From: Patella vulgata
Lineage: Eukaryota; Mollusca; Gastropoda; Patellidae
Reading direction: 5' to 3'
Length of the DNA: 64,000 nt
Assembly: GCF_932274485.2 (NCBI RefSeq)
Contig: NC_065880.2
Location: 74,395,730-74,459,729 of the forward strand
The notes under the pieces are model-generated. The model saw nothing but the letters and a program-made list of their open reading frames with translations. It did not search any database and was not told the origin of the DNA. Numbering within the stretch: position 1 is the stretch's first letter; every line of letters starts with the position of its first letter. This document shows, piece after piece, positions 45,701 through 54,778 of this stretch. Made by a program: the position numbers and the translations under genes.

Positions 45701-48700
45701 ATATCTCATGTGATGTAGCTAGACCTAATTGATATATCAGTGATAATCTCTCCCACACTATGTCTGAAATTAGAAATGGAAGATAGACCACTAGAATCTG
45801 GCACCAGAATCGTATTGACCTGTAATACGACAACAGTGGCTAACTTATTCAATTAACGAATCTTCATTGTTTTTGAGTTGGAGGAAACCAGATGACACGG
45901 AGAAAGCCCATGAGAGTGGGCAAGTGACTCTTCTCCTTGTCACGTACAGGCTTGGGATCAGAACACCATTCGACTCAATGACAGTTCTGATGATCCTTGA
46001 ATATCTGAATCTTGATTAACCTGTTAAGTGCTTAGGTCGTTATATAACGTCCTGGCTACTGCCACTCACTGTGTGTAGGGCGTAATATAACGCCTTGGAG
46101 GTATTTTCCCCAACCTATTCTTAGAACATAGTACATAGTTCTTCGTCACTTCGTCAAATTAATTACACAATAGGGGGTAGTTAACGTTTTAAAAACGTCA
46201 CGCTTAACGGGTTAATAATAGAGGTGCTACTTATCACCTGAACCATGGCTAATAATAGAGGTGTTACTTATCAATAAATTCTGTATGAAATCTTTATTTT
46301 TGATATGATGTGTAGATTTATACATGTCTATAACATATCTTTCCTTATTGGTCACCTTTTGCGATATTTTTGGCGATATTGACCAAAAAATGATCTCTCG
46401 TTCATCCTTGTTAGTGATTAGTCAGAGCAAATAATAGTTAACCACTCTAGTCACGACTAACACACTACTAGAGTCAAAATATTTTCAGGTGTGATACACA
46501 TAAATCAATTAAATCTCTTTTCTTTATCACATTACAAAGAGAGTGAAAAATAGACGGATCAATTTTATTTCAATAATTTACTTGCACACAGGGGTCTTTA
46601 GCAATGGGAGGGCCTAGAGAAAACCTGTGAGACTGTGCAGGCAACCCTACTCCTTGCCATGTACAAGCAGGGAATCAAAACCACACCACTTGACTCAATG
46701 ACAGATCTTATAATCTAAAGTACACATGTTAAACAATTCAGCCCCATCCCCTCTACATTTCAAAGAAACATTCACATTAATGTCATTTATAATAACTGTT
46801 AAATATCTAACAAAATCAATTTCTATGGTCTAAATAGATTACGGCTCTTATCGAATGGCCAGTATTCTGCTAATTAAAGTGATGATCAAACACTATCCAC
46901 ACCTAGTATTATGACTAAAATTACATAAATCAACTCAATAATGTTTAGTTGGAAGTGGTGACTCAGTGAGAAAGACTCTGGCACATTAACCAGGTGGTCC
47001 TGGTTTCGATCCCAGTGCTGACCGAAAAGTTCCACAGGATCTTTCAAGGTAGATACGGATGGGACAAAAAATCAAGGTCATGTGTACATGTACACGTTGG
47101 TGTGCACATGAAATAACCCTTGACAGTTGGAATTCGAAATAAGATTAGGTTATATCGCCGTTGTTCGGACAAAATTATTCCCAAATCACAGTATGGCAGA
47201 TGCCTGACTTCTTTGTCATTTAAGTGTGCAATCAAAGCCATACCACTTAACTCAATGGCAGACCTTAAGATCTAACCTTTCGGCCCCCAACCTCCACAAA
47301 CAGTAGAACCCAACCGTTAAAAATATTTTCATCTTGTAATACTAAATTATTGAATAGACATATCCATTTAGAAATTAATTTAATTAAGTATTTATGTCTG
47401 GTAAAGCCCTGAGGGATAAATGTCATTCGATCACAATTCAAAGTTCCACAGATAAATTTCAAATTTTCTTTTGGATAATTAAGAGGACGATGACTAAATG
47501 GAGGAATATGTCTGACTTAAATAAATATGAATACATGTACTGGTATGTAGAATGTACATAACTTATTTGATTAACTTCACCTTTGATGGTAAATTCCTTC
47601 TATGATCATAATACAGTAAATATGGCTTACAGAATCAAGTTGTCATGGGAATGGTTGCTATGGTCATCTTTGAGGACCAGAAGACCGTAAAGAACTAATT
47701 ACCTATGATTGGTTGCATCTGTGACTCATCCCAAACCATTGATGTCATATAAAATGAATATTGATCATAGCTATTTTAATAAATAAAGTCCAATGAAGAC
47801 AACTTGAATAAAAGGAGATATATTCTTTATTTGTCCATAATGGATTCTAGACACTAATAGTGATTTAAAAATGATTCATTTTGTTACATGTCGCAATATA
47901 TGGAAATAATTAATTGGTTACGTTTTCAAAAGAAAAAAAAAAAGGCGTTATATGTACATGTAATACTCCTGGAACTGCAGATTCAGAGCATGGCATTACC
48001 AAATCCTGCAATTCTTAAAAACTTGAATCTTTATAATGCTTATAAACATTTTTTTAGTCCACGACATTTCTATAAAACATGTCTTAAAGAGGCACCAGGA
48101 CTTAAAGATTTTGGTTGTTAGTCAATTTTAATAAAAAAAAAATATACAAATTTTGAGATAGATTTGTCAATGGTTCAAAGATGTTTCAATCACTTAAAAT
48201 TCAACGGACACTCATGAACAATGAGATTATTTGGATTTTCACCAATTAGTAGAGTCTACCATTTTTAAAAAAAAAAATTATTTATGATATATGAAAATTA
48301 AGTATTTTCTCTCGAAATTCTCCTAGTATTAAAACATCTTGTTGACCAATATGACTATATCTTTTGAATTCATACCACATTGAAAGCTTTTGTAGCACCA
48401 AATAGCATACATGTTTAAACAATAACATTTAGTTCCAAAGGGTCCTCAGTCTCTTTGTATACCATAGTCCAATATATTATATAAGGATAGCAATTATTCT
48501 CACAACAAAAAAACTGAAACAGCTAGCAACTTTAATAAAATTAACCACCACAAATGAATGGACATTTCTGAAATTTCTTGGCTTGAAAAATGAGAAATAC
48601 AAGAGAACAAGTAGTACACAGTTGATTAATTTCAACCTAATGAAACTAATATAATAAACAAATAGCAGTAGAAGGCAATCACTGGAGCACAAATAATGTT

Positions 48701-49935
48701 TTGTTCTAGGTTAACAAAGGTAATTTTACTGGTTGAACATTAATCATGAAGCAAACCAGACAGGACAATTAGTCCGCACATCATACATCTTGCTGATATA
48801 TAATCATAGGAATACAGAGATACACACAGAAGTTTATTGCAATCCTCCCATGTTTTCGCAATTCTTGATAACAAAAAAAAAAAGAAATGATTGAGTCATC
48901 TTGTATTTATTGCAGTCTCTACTGGTTAAGGTGCCCTGTTACTGGTAGAAAATAGCACTTGACCTAATTTTTTTTATTTGTATAAAATAATTTCTTTTAT
49001 CATTTGTTTTCTGAATTCGGTGTTCGCTACAAAACCGAATAAAAATGAACTCAACCTAGTCTCATTAACTAATATTTCAGCTACTTTTTCGGATTCATTT
49101 CATTTTATCATTCAGTTTTTGGATGAGGTATTTCGTCAAGAAACTAAACAAAAATGAGCTGGATCTAACAAATATTTCAGTCGCAGAAGCTTATGCATCT
49201 TTTGAATGCACTTTATATATTGGAATTCAATATTCATATTCTGTACTGATATGTAAATTAGACATATGGTCAAGGTTAATGAAGATTGATGCAGATCTGG
49301 TTCAAAAGAATCCTCAAGGTCTATTAAAGCATCAGTAACTGAACAGAAATGGAATGGGGTTTAACATCCTACTTTTCTGCACCAACTAGGCTAATTAAGA
49401 CGAGCAACGCCATAAAGTGTGCTATGAGGAAAATTTTGCCCGGACAGTGATGCTATGTCCTACTGAACAGAGGACATCCTACTTTTTGGTTCACAGTGCT
49501 ATAACCTAACCATGTCCGCACTCCAGGTCAAAACTTACTGGTACCACTGAAGGCGAGATAGTAAACTAGGGTTTAACATCCACTCAACAAACAGGGCCAA
49601 TGTTCGATTGCGGTGTTGGGCGAGAAAGTGCTTGTCAGTGTAGCAGAACAGACGGCCTGGCACGGAACAATGCATAGTCGCTCTGATGGTATGAAAAATC
49701 GAGGTCCTGTGTACAGCACACTGTAAGGTGTATGCCCATCTTCATTAGTCAAGCCAGAACAGACCAGTAGGACGTTAGACCCCATTTTATTTGATTTCAC
49801 AAAAATAATTAAAGTTGTACATACCTTATCCTGTTGTAATCGTCGTTTAACTAGCTTTGAACCACAAACATTGACAGCTTGTTGTATGTGACTTGTATTA
49901 TATTCTAGAAATGATCGACTGTCAACTAATAAAAC
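30806..49935 (-). CDS. DUSP16-like: DUSP8/DUSP16-like dual-specificity MAP-kinase phosphatase (gene span)
   Basis: Six exons chain in perfect phase to 1215 residues plus stop; only the N-terminal exon is missing. Proteins of this group dephosphorylate Thr and Tyr of JNK/p38 kinases in cytoplasm and nucleus (family knowledge). Seen here: a rhodanese/CH2 domain (VLLVDSRSFLEYNTSHI) with the basic kinase-docking motif KLVKRRLQQ (residues about 27-35), GPTRILPFLYLGSQRDALSK, NGITYILNVS, the general-acid Asp191 in PINDNY, the active-site loop HCLAGISRSP (Cys222, Arg228) and PTISPNFNFLGQLLEYEKK. The roughly 940-residue tail is Ser-rich with SGFP repeats and ends GSMEIIQVS, very like the GSMEIIEVS ending I recall for vertebrate DUSP16. 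The length is nearly double that of vertebrate DUSP8/16. Confidence 0.95.
30831..30917 (-). repeat. 21-bp coding tandem repeat in DUSP tail
   Basis: Four copies of a 21-bp unit encode (L/F)HGS(H/Q)NS just before the C-terminus. The copies keep frame but differ at third positions, so the repeat is not brand new. Confidence 0.85.
32295..32690 (-). repeat. Coding SGFPxG repeat array in DUSP tail
   Basis: About ten spaced copies of a unit built on STLSNSGFPSG. Some are shortened (SSSGFP) or changed (SGLP, TGFP, SGFT). Function unknown. Confidence 0.85.
33765..34065 (+). repeat. SINE-B, plus orientation, about 60 bp from the last DUSP exon
   Basis: GTGGCTCAGTGAGCTCTCTA is the A-box side, CAGGAGGTCTCAGGATTTTC the worn B-box side. 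TCGTTCAGATGGAACGG, GTTGACGTGCTCGTAAAAGA, GTCTTCATTAGCCTGG and AGTGGGATGTTAAAC follow in order. Confidence 0.9.
34066..34243 (-). repeat. SINE-A, tail side lost
   Basis: TTTCAATAATTTTCTTGAGT, GGTCTTTAGCAGTGGGGAG and CTTGACTCAATGACAGACC. It abuts the SINE-B at 33765 head-on. Confidence 0.85.
34300..34423 (-). CDS. DUSP16-like: DUSP exon (catalytic P-loop)
   Basis: 124 nt, donor GTGAGT. Encodes NGCVLVHCLAGISRSPTLAI and AFVMRHLKMMSEDAYR. Cys222 and Arg228 of HCxxGxxRS are intact, so the enzyme should be active. Confidence 0.96.
34791..35312. mobile_element. MITE family C, long copy
   Basis: TTAAACATGCATTATGCAAG at the left and CCCATAATGTATCTTTAA at the right are the terminal inverted repeats (consensus TTAAAGATGCATTATG). 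Inner parts match the copies at 35573 and 58569 in the opposite orientation. Confidence 0.8.
35451..35570. repeat. Repeat family F copy
   Basis: GGAAATAAGGCAGCTGTCAC, TTTTGTCAGGTACC and CGTCAGGCACCGATTTGTC. It directly abuts a family C MITE. Confidence 0.7.
35573..35965. mobile_element. MITE family C, complete copy
   Basis: TTAAAGTGGCATTAGGTAAG start and CTCTTGCATAATGCATCTTT end. Inside are CTTGCTATAATAGTTAAAAA and TTAATTAATGTCTAATTAAT. It lies 74 bp upstream (in plus coordinates) of DUSP exon 36039-36186. Confidence 0.85.
36039..36186 (-). CDS. DUSP16-like: DUSP exon (general-acid Asp)
   Basis: 148 nt, acceptor TTTTTAG, donor GTAAGA. Encodes NGITYILNVSLSCPKPPFI and FKRIPINDNYSERMLPFFK; Asp191 of PINDN is the expected general acid. 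Confidence 0.95.
36674..36864 (-). CDS. DUSP16-like: DUSP exon (domain linker and DSP start)
   Basis: 191 nt, acceptor TTTTTCAG, donor GTAATT, ends in phase 0. Encodes LSQPCMPVSNVGPTRILPFL and YLGSQRDALSKEIVQ, near identical to the LSQPCLPVANIGPTRILPNL block of DUSP16. Confidence 0.95.
36865..37925. other. AT-rich DUSP intron
   Basis: No repeat or exon recognised between exon 36674-36864 and the SINE cluster at 37931. Confidence 0.5.
37931..38113 (-). repeat. SINE-A, head lost
   Basis: GAGAGAGAAAATGGGGTTTA, ACGAGGTCATTTTGGGACTA and TAAGGTTAGGCAGGTTACAC. Confidence 0.85.
38118..38580 (-). repeat. SINE-A split by a nested SINE-B
   Basis: The tail half runs 38118-38272 (GTCATTTTGGGACTAACATA ... 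GTACACGTGGGGAATCC) and the head half resumes at about 38517 (CACTTGATACAATGATGGAC, CTAAAGCACACACGTTAAAC). AATCCA at both joints (about 38266-38271 and 38516-38521) is the target duplication of the inserted SINE-B. Confidence 0.85.
38273..38515 (-). repeat. SINE-B nested in SINE-A
   Basis: (ATGAA)n, GGGGTTTAACGTCCTACTGT, GGGCTAATGAAGACGGGCAT, ATCTTTTACGTGCATTCC and TTTTTCGTATCATTC. It is 5'-truncated at the AGCTGTCCTTG position. Confidence 0.9.
38581..39889. other. AT-rich DUSP intron
   Basis: Nothing recognised apart from a G run near 38790. Confidence 0.45.
39890..40142 (-). repeat. SINE-A, full length, 20 bp from a DUSP exon
   Basis: GGTTAAACATCCACTCAACA, ACTCGGTCATTTCGGGACTA, GGTCGGACAGGCGACCCTAT and the head ACATTAAACCATTCAGCCAC. 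Its head end lies at the very start of the intron downstream of DUSP exon 40163-40337. Confidence 0.9.
40163..40337 (-). CDS. DUSP16-like: DUSP exon (rhodanese C-half)
   Basis: 175 nt, acceptor ATTTTCAG, donor GTGAGT, ends in phase 1. Encodes CQIDIDDSWYIIVYDQC and LLSKLTQVFTYVTFLK, matching VVVYDQS and LLGKLEKSFNSVHLLAGG of vertebrate paralogues. Its first 17 nt and the acceptor are copied 68 bp upstream. Confidence 0.93.
40321..40456. repeat. 68-bp tandem duplication spanning a DUSP intron/exon junction
   Basis: Units 40321-40388 and 40389-40456 differ at only about three positions. Each holds 17 bases of exon start, the acceptor (CTCGAACCTGAAAATATACA on plus) and a SINE-tail-like end (AAATGAAAT..GTTTAAC). 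Confidence 0.95.
40457..40696 (-). repeat. SINE-B next to the duplicated DUSP acceptor
   Basis: Tail AAATGAAATATGTTTAACGA begins inside the duplicated unit. ACTGGGCTAATGAAGACAGG and GAAGCCACCATGGCTCCT follow, with several internal deletions. Confidence 0.86.
40785..40862. repeat. Repeat family F fragment
   Basis: CTTGTCACAGAGGTGTCTGT and TAAATATCTGGCACAACG. Confidence 0.45.
41141..41718. mobile_element. MITE family D, long copy
   Basis: AGGCCACATCAATTCGATTT and the right end AATCAAATTGGTGAGGCCT are inverted repeats, flanked by AATA on both sides (41137-41140 and 41719-41722). The interior shares TTCAGTTCCAAATTTTAAAA with the short copy at 23419. Confidence 0.8.
42024..42252 (-). repeat. SINE-A, tail end worn
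   Basis: AGTTCAATTGTATTGTAAAA, GGGTCTTTAGAAGTGGGAC and the head ATTGGACCATTCCACCACCC. Confidence 0.85.
42253..42396 (+). repeat. SINE-B 3' half, plus orientation
   Basis: GCATGTAAAAGATCCC, AGTTGGAATTAGAAATACG, TTAGCCCAGTCGGTACAG and TTTAATCCTATTTCATTTCA. It abuts the previous SINE-A. Confidence 0.85.
42590..42741 (-). repeat. SINE-A, internally deleted
   Basis: AATAGGGTTTAACCTCCACT to GTAAACCGGAGAACAGACCT, where the middle third is missing. Confidence 0.85.
42825..43174. mobile_element. MITE family C copy
   Basis: TTAAAGATGCCTTATGTGGG at the left; the GGATTATGGGCTTGTCATGT block and GAACATTTGAAGCCAGAAAA at the right. The right terminus is lost. Confidence 0.75.
43468..43630 (-). repeat. SINE-A middle part
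   Basis: TGGTTCAATTTTATTTCAAT to GTCACTTGACTCAACG; both ends missing. Confidence 0.82.
43685..43929 (+). repeat. SINE-B, plus orientation
   Basis: TGGCTCACTGACCAAGTTGT, GTGTGCACACGAAAAAATC, GAGTAGGTGTAAATGCTGCA and TTTTAAACCCCATTTCATTT. Confidence 0.85.
45235..45500. repeat. Foldback family H, partial copy (reverse of 22812)
   Basis: GCAAAGTTATGATAACTTGA, ATTCCATTGATCTATC and TTAGTTAGATGTTAAATAAT match the reverse complement of the left and middle of the 22812-23222 element. Confidence 0.65.
45872..45996 (-). repeat. SINE-A middle part
   Basis: GTTGGAGGAAACCAGATGAC, AGTGGGCAAGTGACTCTTCT and CATTCGACTCAATGACAG. Confidence 0.8.
46016..46215. mobile_element. piggyBac-type TTAA-flanked MITE (200 bp)
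   Basis: TTAACCTGTTAAGTGCTTAG at the left and CGCTTAACGGGTTAA at the right are inverted ends bounded by TTAA. Inner CGTTATATAACG and AACGTTTTAAAAACG palindromes lie next to each end. TTAA target use suggests piggyBac; no coding capacity. Confidence 0.65.
46213..46281. repeat. Short tandem duplication after the TTAA element
   Basis: TAATAATAGAGGTGCTACTT and TAATAATAGAGGTGTTACTT repeat 34 bases apart. Confidence 0.85.
46559..46751 (-). repeat. SINE-A, tail lost
   Basis: TCAATTTTATTTCAATAATT, CAGGCAACCCTACTCCTTGC and ATGTTAAACAATTCAGCC. Confidence 0.86.
46955..47218 (+). repeat. SINE-B, plus orientation, good tRNA-like head
   Basis: GTGGTGACTCAGTGAGAAAG and CCTGGTTTCGATCCCAGTGC give readable A and B boxes. 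ACACGTTGGTGTGCACATGA and CAGTTGGAATTCGAAATAAG follow. The 3' tail is lost. Confidence 0.87.
47228..47292 (-). repeat. SINE-A head fragment
   Basis: GTGTGCAATCAAAGCCATAC, CACTTAACTCAATGGCAGAC and CCTTTCGGCCCCC. Confidence 0.75.
47300..49337. other. AT-rich DUSP intron
   Basis: No recognised repeat or exon. Short open frames here have no family features. Confidence 0.45.
49338..49471 (-). repeat. SINE-B, strongly 5'-truncated, 10-bp TSD
   Basis: ACTGAACAGA flanks the copy (49338-49347 and 49462-49471). Only the tail, core and GCCCGGACAGTGATGC part were inserted. Confidence 0.92.
49562..49797. repeat. SINE-A tail scrap joined to SINE-B (plus) next to a DUSP exon
   Basis: AGGGTTTAACATCCACTCAA (49562-49601) is SINE-A tail. 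From 49602 a plus-oriented SINE-B runs TGTTCGATTGCGGTGTTGGG ... CAGTAGGACGTTAGACCCCA. The end lies 27 bp from DUSP exon 49825-49935. Confidence 0.85.
49825..49935 (-). CDS. DUSP16-like: DUSP exon (rhodanese N-half, kinase-docking motif)
   Basis: 111 nt, exactly 37 codons in phase 0, acceptor TATTTACAG, donor GTATGT. Encodes VLLVDSRSFLEYNTSHIQQA and CGSKLVKRRLQQDK. This is the first exon I can assign with certainty; the residues before VLLVDSR come from an unresolved exon. Confidence 0.95.
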
Positions 49936-50041
49936 CTGTAAATATACAATAAAAACATTCATTAAATTTGGCAAATAGAGAGACAAAATTATTCGTGCAC
50001 TGGGATTATTGCAAATGGTCACTAAAATGCAAAAATATATT

Positions 50042-50110
50042 ACAGGTGCTTAATATCTAATCTTTGGAACCTTAAAATGGACAGATATGTGTCGTAAAGC
50101 ACATATTAAA
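50042..50110. repeat. Repeat family I fragment
   Basis: TTTGGAACCTTAAAATGGAC and AAAGCACATATT resemble the left part of the copy at 53621. Confidence 0.45.
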
Positions 50111-50137
50111 TTTTATCAAGTCTCAAATGATGCTGCA

Positions 50138-50510
50138 ACATTCGATAGGATATAACAAGCGTAGTCCCCTATCCAATTCAATATCACCAACGTGAACCCT
50201 GATGCAATTTAATATCCCAACTCAATATCGCAACTTCCTATTGGATACAACTAGCGTGAATCCTGACCCAATTTAATATCACAACTCAATATCGCAACTT
50301 CCTATTGGATACAACTAGCGTGAATCCCGACCCAATTTAATATCACAACTTAATATCAACACATTCTATTGGATAAAACTTGAGTGAACCTCGACCCAAC
50401 TTATTATCCCAGAATCCTATTGGATACAACTAGAGTGAACCATGGCCCAATTTAACACCCCAGAATCCCATTGGATACAACTAGAGTTGTAATACCCCAG
50501 CATATCCTGT
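50138..50510. repeat. Minisatellite, units of 50-73 bp
   Basis: Seven or so copies of CTATTGGATACAACTAG(C/A)G followed by TGAA(T/C)CC..GACCCAATTTAATATC, of varying length. It lies just upstream of DUSP exon 49825-49935. Confidence 0.88.
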
Positions 50511-51017
50511 AATGGATACACAACCAGCATGAGGCCTGTTTCATTTTCTCTCGGACAGTTCAGACTTAGCTCAAATGTTATTAATATTGTGTTATTTACA
50601 TGTATATGGATGTGATAACATCTAGAACATTATATAATTAAATTATACATTTATTGTCAGCCATTAATCAATATTTGTGATTAAGTAATTTTATCAGAAT
50701 AATGGTAAAATAAATTATTTTATTTCTAGAGAACAATAAACTGAATATCAGTAATTAATAACAAGTTGAACAAGTTCTATTTTCTATCTTTATATAATTT
50801 AAAGAGGCTTTAGCATTTTGGTGATTAGCAAACAAGAAATTAAGACATGGTTCAAAATTCATTACATTAATTTTCTTGATGAAAGTGATAATTCCTCTTT
50901 AATATTAATGAATATTTTTTTCATCAAAAATGGAGATAACTTCTTCGCGACAGTACTTAATTATCTGCTTCTAAAAGATTTGAATGATGAATCATCAAGG
51001 TATTAATTATTATACTG

Positions 51018-51160
51018 TTTAAAGCTGCATTATGTAGGATTTAGATAAAGAGCCGGCCATTCTTGCTATAATATGTCCGGGTAACACTTCCCTCATAGCA
51101 TACTGCATGATGCCTGTCATCATTAGCCAGGATGGAGCAGGACCCCATTTCGCTAACTAT
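51018..51160. repeat. MITE-C end fused to SINE-B fragment
   Basis: GTTTAAAGCTGCATTATGTA and CCATTCTTGCTATAATA are family C (to about 51076). TAACACTTCCCTCATAGCAT and ATCATTAGCCAGGATGGAGC are plus-oriented SINE-B. Confidence 0.7.
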
Positions 51161-51521
51161 ATCTCTCATGCAGGTTTCATTCTCATATTATTTGTTATTT
51201 TATTCAGTAATTGAGAAAAGGTATACCTAGACTAGAAGTGGAATATCTAGAGGAAAAATTATCACTGATCAGTCAAGTATATACCGATAGATTTCCTCTT
51301 TAAATTGTAAATATTTGGAATCAGTGATATTCAAACTAGAAGTAGAAATAACCTCAAACCTTACATTACTTATAATTATTCCAATAACTGTATATATGAA
51401 TGGGGAGAAGTGACCCAAAATCTTAAAGCTTTACAATTTTTAACAAATGTGATATATTTGTATGAATATCAACTTTCATATTATGACGCAAGTATTGCGT
51501 ACAGTACTAATTACACACCTA

Positions 51522-52080
51522 TACAATTTACATATCATCATGACGTAGGTACATGTATACATTGACATGAAATGTAATGGGGCTTAACGTCCTATTTTTC
51601 TGCACCAAATGGGCTGACGAAGAAGAGAAGTATACATTGTCTACAGTACTTTTTTTTACAAACATCATTTTATTAATGTTATTGGAAAAAAAAACATGCA
51701 AAGCCAGTACTTGTTGCATATCTATGCAATTGAAATGAAATGGGGTTTTACATCCTAATTTTCTGCACTGTCTGGGCAAATGAAGATGGGATATGTACAC
51801 ATCGTCTACAGTACATTTCTTTTTTACATGAACATTTTTCTATTTATGCTACAAGTAGGGGAAATACGCAAAGCCTATATAATCACTCTGTCCTCTCTAC
51901 AGTACTTGTTGCATACCCATACAATTTAAAAATCATGACATAATCTTAAGTATACATTGATGTTTTAACATCCTACTTTTCTGCATAGACTGGGCTAATG
52001 AAGACGAGAAGTATATATTTTCTTCCCATACAATGACTTTAATCAATCTGTACTATACATGTAGTAAACTAAACTTGAAA
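51522..52080. repeat. Threefold tandem array carrying SINE-B tails
   Basis: Three units of about 165-200 bp each hold CTATACAATT/CTATGCAATT/CCATACAATT, then a minus-oriented SINE-B tail (AATGGGGCTTAACGTCC, AATGGGGTTTTACATCC, TGTTTTAACATCC) and GGGCTAATGAAGACGAG-type core. The first two units end with the same CAGTACTTGTTGCATA. Confidence 0.8.
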
Positions 52081-52707
52081 TTATCAAATTCATCTCGATC
52101 TTACCTCAATATTTACACAACTATAACTAGGTCAACTATTTGACATTCTGCCAGGATTAATGACGTATTGAAATTTTGTATAAAGACATAAAATCAATTT
52201 GAATATATTTTATTCACAATAATAAAACAATATACATGTATCAATTATATCTTATGAAATCTCGTAAATTACATACATGTACATTCATCAATTGTCACCA
52301 ACACCTATCCACATTCACCTAGACCACACTTAATACCGTAGACATTGTACATTTCATAAAACACCTAGCCATACAATAATTCTTTTTTTAATCTTATAAT
52401 CTTTTAAAATATTTATCAGGAATATCTTTTATTGACATGACTCAGTTTAATGGCTTACTGAATCAGTGTTTTTAATATCTCTCTTACATTTGAAACTCAA
52501 TGCAGCATGAATAGAGAGGGCCCTCCCCGACTAAATACTTAACCTATGTACAAAGGCCTACGCCTACCCCTAAACACAATTTTTTTTATCAAAAATAAAT
52601 AATAAATAGTTAGAAGTATTCATGTGACTGTCATGAAATTATGAGTAAGATATGATGTGTCTATACTTGCTCAGGTCATACATGTTGATTGTCATATTTA
52701 AACCAAA

Positions 52708-52900
52708 GACAGATGAGGTTTAGCCTCCACTCAACACAAACTAGGTCATTTCGAGACTAACATATGGTTTAATTTTATGTCAATAATTGCTTGCACATAC
52801 ATTATGTAGGGGTCTTTACTCTTTTTTAGCAGTGGCGAAAATACAAAGTCGGACAGACGACCTATGCCTTGTCACGTACAAGCAGGGGATCAAAACCCCA
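52708..52900 (-). repeat. SINE-A, head lost
   Basis: GATGAGGTTTAGCCTCCACT, AACTAGGTCATTTCGAGACT and GGTCTTTACTCTTTTTTAGC (an internal insertion). Confidence 0.84.
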
Positions 52901-53620
52901 AATATTTAAACCATCAATGATGTAATTTCCAATTACATGTACCATACATGTATATATACATCTAATTTATTCAAACCAACATAGATTTAAAAAAAAAAAA
53001 CAATTCTAATTGGCCCTTTGAAATTTTAATTAATCTGCTAAATAAAGCTTCTACTTTCAGAAATATTTATTTGTATCTCATGTTTGTATCCCAGCAGATG
53101 ATGGAATCCAAAAAGAGTCTTCCTGCTACATATATGTCACAAAGTCACAGATGGCAAGTAGCATTGGTTAGTTTAGCTGATACCGTTATGTTTAATATTT
53201 AAATAATATCACCTATATATTTACAACTCACTGAATCAGCTGACTTTTGTCAATGTCCGGACTTTGGTTCAGGATCTGTTGATAATACGTAAAGTATAAA
53301 TATTAATCTCTCGTATCAAATTAATCAAAAAAATTATTCTTAATCTTTCTGGAATTATTGTACGCTATGCATATCAGCACAGATTGGGATAAAATGATAT
53401 ATTCTGACAAATTTATTATGACAACGTTTGTAAACAGCGGCCGATGGGTGATGACAAGTTGATGAATCGTCAATGTATCTGATTTATAAATCTAAACTTG
53501 ACTAATCTATGAATCAATGTTTCTTGAATACGTGACAGTCCCTTCAAACACGGCGCAATGTGTAATACACTAATAATTACTATATTTAGATTGAAATCTT
53601 TCATGAAATTCAAATAATTA

Positions 53621-54087
53621 ATTTAAAGGGTGTATAGCTCTCATATTTGGGAACCTTAAAACAGATGAAAATGGGTCTAATAGCACATACATGTATTAAT
53701 GTAACATGAATGGTTATAAAGTGATTTATATTCAATTGTTAAAGAAATTATTGTTATGTCTAATTATTGAATGCCAGTCGTTTATGCCTGCTGAGTCCAT
53801 TCATTCTATATGTTTTTTTTGCTATTATTATTTTGTTGTTTGTGAATAAGCCATTACTAATTACTTCTGCATTGTCTATTTTAGGATATGTTTTTCTTTG
53901 TTTATTACAAATGAGATGATTTTAAAATGTTCATCGTGTCTTAAATATTGGATATTAGGATCTCATATTTTCATGGCAAGATAACAACATGAATATAGAT
54001 TGAAATGGACCATACTGAATTCTAATTCATGTTTTTATTTTGAATATTATGGAAAATATTGAGTTAGAGGTTTAGCTCCTTTAAATA
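53621..54087. mobile_element. Repeat family I, longest copy
   Basis: Starts TTTAAAGGGTGTATAGCTCT and ends GGTTTAGCTCCTTTAAA, imperfect inverted ends. GGCAAGATAACAACATGAAT and TTTTGAATATTATGGAAAAT match 16003-16303. Confidence 0.65.
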
Positions 54088-54580
54088 AACTGTTCTTCCT
54101 TTCAATATGAAGATCTAAGGATTTTACATGCATTAACTGGATCATCTATTCATATTTTCTATATACATAAGATGACACACGAACACATATACCACACATA
54201 TTGATTCAATTCATTGACATATTTATATAAGTAACAGCTAGTATTTATACACACTTTTGCAAAAGGGAAAAACCCTTTATTCAACGCATTTCTTTACACA
54301 GTTCATTGGTTTTTTTATGTCGATATCTTTATGAGTCACATCTACTATGGTAACAACTTGACAACAAATACATGCACCTTCAGTAAACTCAATCATGTGT
54401 GTAGCCATTGACATTCATGTTAAGGGGTGAAAAAGATACTGGTTTACAAAAAAAAACATCCTTTAACTTCTTGTTATCCAGAGAGATAATAGTCTATTTC
54501 ATTCTCAGTACCAGAAATATATAATCAAATATTTCATTGATATTACAAATCTTGTGAATGTGAAAGTATGTCGTCCTTAC

Positions 54581-54637
54581 AGAATCAGGATAGAGATGAT
54601 CTAGGCTATGCCTGTTCCCTGATCCTTTTCCATCCAT
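54581..54637 (-). CDS. Candidate first coding exon of the DUSP gene
   Basis: An ATG opens 19 codons (MDGKGSGNRHSLDHLYPDS) ending in phase 0 at a GTAAGG donor, so it would join directly to VLLVDSRSF. The upstream frame is stopped by TGA. The position and length suit the 20-25 residues that precede VLLIDSR in DUSP16, but the sequence similarity is weak and chance is possible. Confidence 0.3.
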
Positions 54638-54778
54638 TTGAAATAAAATATCGTTTCCTCACAACCCCCCCCCCCCCAAATCAGTACTATATATTATTTT
54701 TACTTCCATATACTTCCAAAATTTAAGTACCATAATTAAAACAGAATACTTCATCATGACGAAGAAATGTGCCAAATC

